Below are positions 6,256 through 6,532 of a stretch of DNA of 6,532 nucleotides, piece after piece (within the stretch, counting starts at the first letter, position 1; every line of letters starts with the position of its first letter). Source of the stretch: Acidobacteriaceae bacterium. Lineage in GTDB: Bacteria; Acidobacteriota; Terriglobia; Terriglobales; Acidobacteriaceae. The stretch lies in NCBI GenBank assembly GCA_003165095.1, contig PLSH01000241.1:1-6532 (forward strand), in the 5' to 3' direction. The notes beneath the pieces were generated by a model. That model was not told the DNA's origin. It saw nothing but the letters and a program-made list of their open reading frames with translations, and did not search any database. The translations under genes were made by a program, and so were the position numbers.

Positions 6256-6282
6256 ATTATAAAATCAGTTAATTGGTGCCGG
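6256..6282 (-). repeat. Right copy of att-like direct repeat
   Basis: This is the 27-bp partner of 259-284; 25 of 27 columns match, with one gap and one substitution. The minus strand reads CCGGCACCA and then 17-18 bases of AT-rich DNA ending in TTTTATAAT, so the repeat covers a tRNA 3' terminus plus the DNA just after it. That is the usual make-up of a tRNA attachment-site core and its flank. Both copies point the same way, as in attL and attR. The enclosed span is about 6.0 kb and includes all four intact genes. Confidence 0.6.
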
Positions 6283-6290
6283 GAGGGGGG
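6274..6290 (-). tRNA. tRNA 3'-end remnant, tRNA-Leu-like (not a functional gene)
   Basis: On the minus strand this reads CCCCCC-TCCCGGC-A-CCA. That fits T-stem 3' strand (6289-6285), acceptor 3' strand (6284-6278), discriminator A (6277) and encoded CCA (6276-6274). The acceptor would pair with GCCGGGA, a common 5' end of bacterial tRNA-Leu. The T-loop that should precede it is not present (the DNA reads TGGAGTG in place of TTCRANY), and no D-arm or anticodon arm follows. It is therefore a partial tRNA tail of the kind left by integration, not an expressed tRNA. Confidence 0.5.
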
Positions 6291-6377
6291 CACTCCACCA
6301 GCCGTTTCAAGAAATCTCAGTATTGATGGTAAAAAGTAAGTCCTTTAGAGTCAATAGGGATTTTCAGCCAAATAGGT

Positions 6378-6398
6378 TTTCCCAGTGTTGTTGGGAAA
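6378..6398. other. 7-bp hairpin
   Basis: TTTCCCA (6378-6384) and TGGGAAA (6392-6398) are perfect inverted repeats around a 7-base loop. No T-run follows directly on either side, so I do not call it an intrinsic terminator. It lies outside the repeat-bounded cassette. Confidence 0.4.
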
Positions 6399-6479
6399 TC
6401 TGCGGCGTCAGCTTTGAAGAGATGTCTTAGAAAATCTTAGAATGGACGCCTGTTTTTAGAGGCATTCAGAAGGTGCAGC

Positions 6480-6529
6480 GTAGGGGAACCCCGACCCCCG
6501 AATTGCTAGTGTCATCCCTACATGTTCCC
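6480..6529. repeat. Nested inverted repeats at the right edge
   Basis: GTAGGG (6480-6485) pairs with CCCTAC (6516-6521), GGGAAC (6484-6489) pairs with GTTCCC (6524-6529), and GGGG-AA-CCCC (6483-6492) is self-complementary. So many complementary short blocks within 50 bp could mark the end of a mobile element that continues beyond the window, or a structured RNA or protein-binding site. The window stops too soon to decide. Confidence 0.35.
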
Positions 6530-6532
6530 GAC

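Noticed and set aside
5869..6339. Plus-strand 156-residue frame across the right flank.
   Set aside because: Composition is not protein-like, it runs through the tandem repeat and the att-like repeat, and it has no motif.
6378..6398. Hairpin considered as an intrinsic terminator.
   Set aside because: The stem lacks a following T-run on either strand and no gene ends nearby.

Overview
The window looks like a piece of a high-GC soil bacterium's genome. Acidobacteriota (Solibacter/Bryobacter-like) is my best guess. The guess rests on GC-rich coding style, an FtsX/MacB-type exporter, and a broken integrase N-terminus that resembles, from memory, a tyrosine-integrase family common in that phylum. 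I could not run a search, so the taxonomy is tentative. No rRNA gene, intact tRNA gene or CRISPR array is visible.

Layout. Positions 1-258 hold no gene I can support. A tRNA-3'-end/att-like sequence lies at 259-284. From 285 to 1093 is a long, lower-GC stretch without a convincing gene; it holds at most a short relic reading frame on the minus strand (750-905). Two plus-strand genes follow with a 4-bp ATGA overlap: an NAD(P)-dependent thioester/fatty acyl-CoA reductase-like extended SDR (1094-2200) and an AMP-forming acyl-CoA synthetase-like enzyme (2197-3810). Only 17 bp later, convergent on the minus strand, ends an ABC exporter pair: permease first (5640-4486), then ATPase (4493-3828), overlapping by 8 bp. 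The rest (5641-6532) is again gene-poor. It has an AT-rich promoter-like segment upstream of the permease, a truncated integrase N-terminus (minus strand, 6018-5953), a second copy of the tRNA-3'-end/att-like repeat (6256-6282), and clustered small inverted repeats up to the right edge.

How the parts may work together. The plus-strand pair is the two halves of a carboxylic-acid-reductase logic: activate an acid, then reduce the thioester to an aldehyde or alcohol. They are encoded as separate proteins, and no carrier protein is in the window. The exporter pair could move a lipid-type product across the inner membrane, but that link is inferred from adjacency only.

The most notable structure is the framing. 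The four intact genes sit between two directly repeated 26/27-bp sequences, 25 of 27 columns matching, and the right copy reads as the 3' end of a tRNA (tRNA-Leu-like). With the integrase remnant inside the right end, the picture is of one roughly 6-kb cassette in a series of tRNA-associated insertions whose own recombinase is now broken or supplied from elsewhere.
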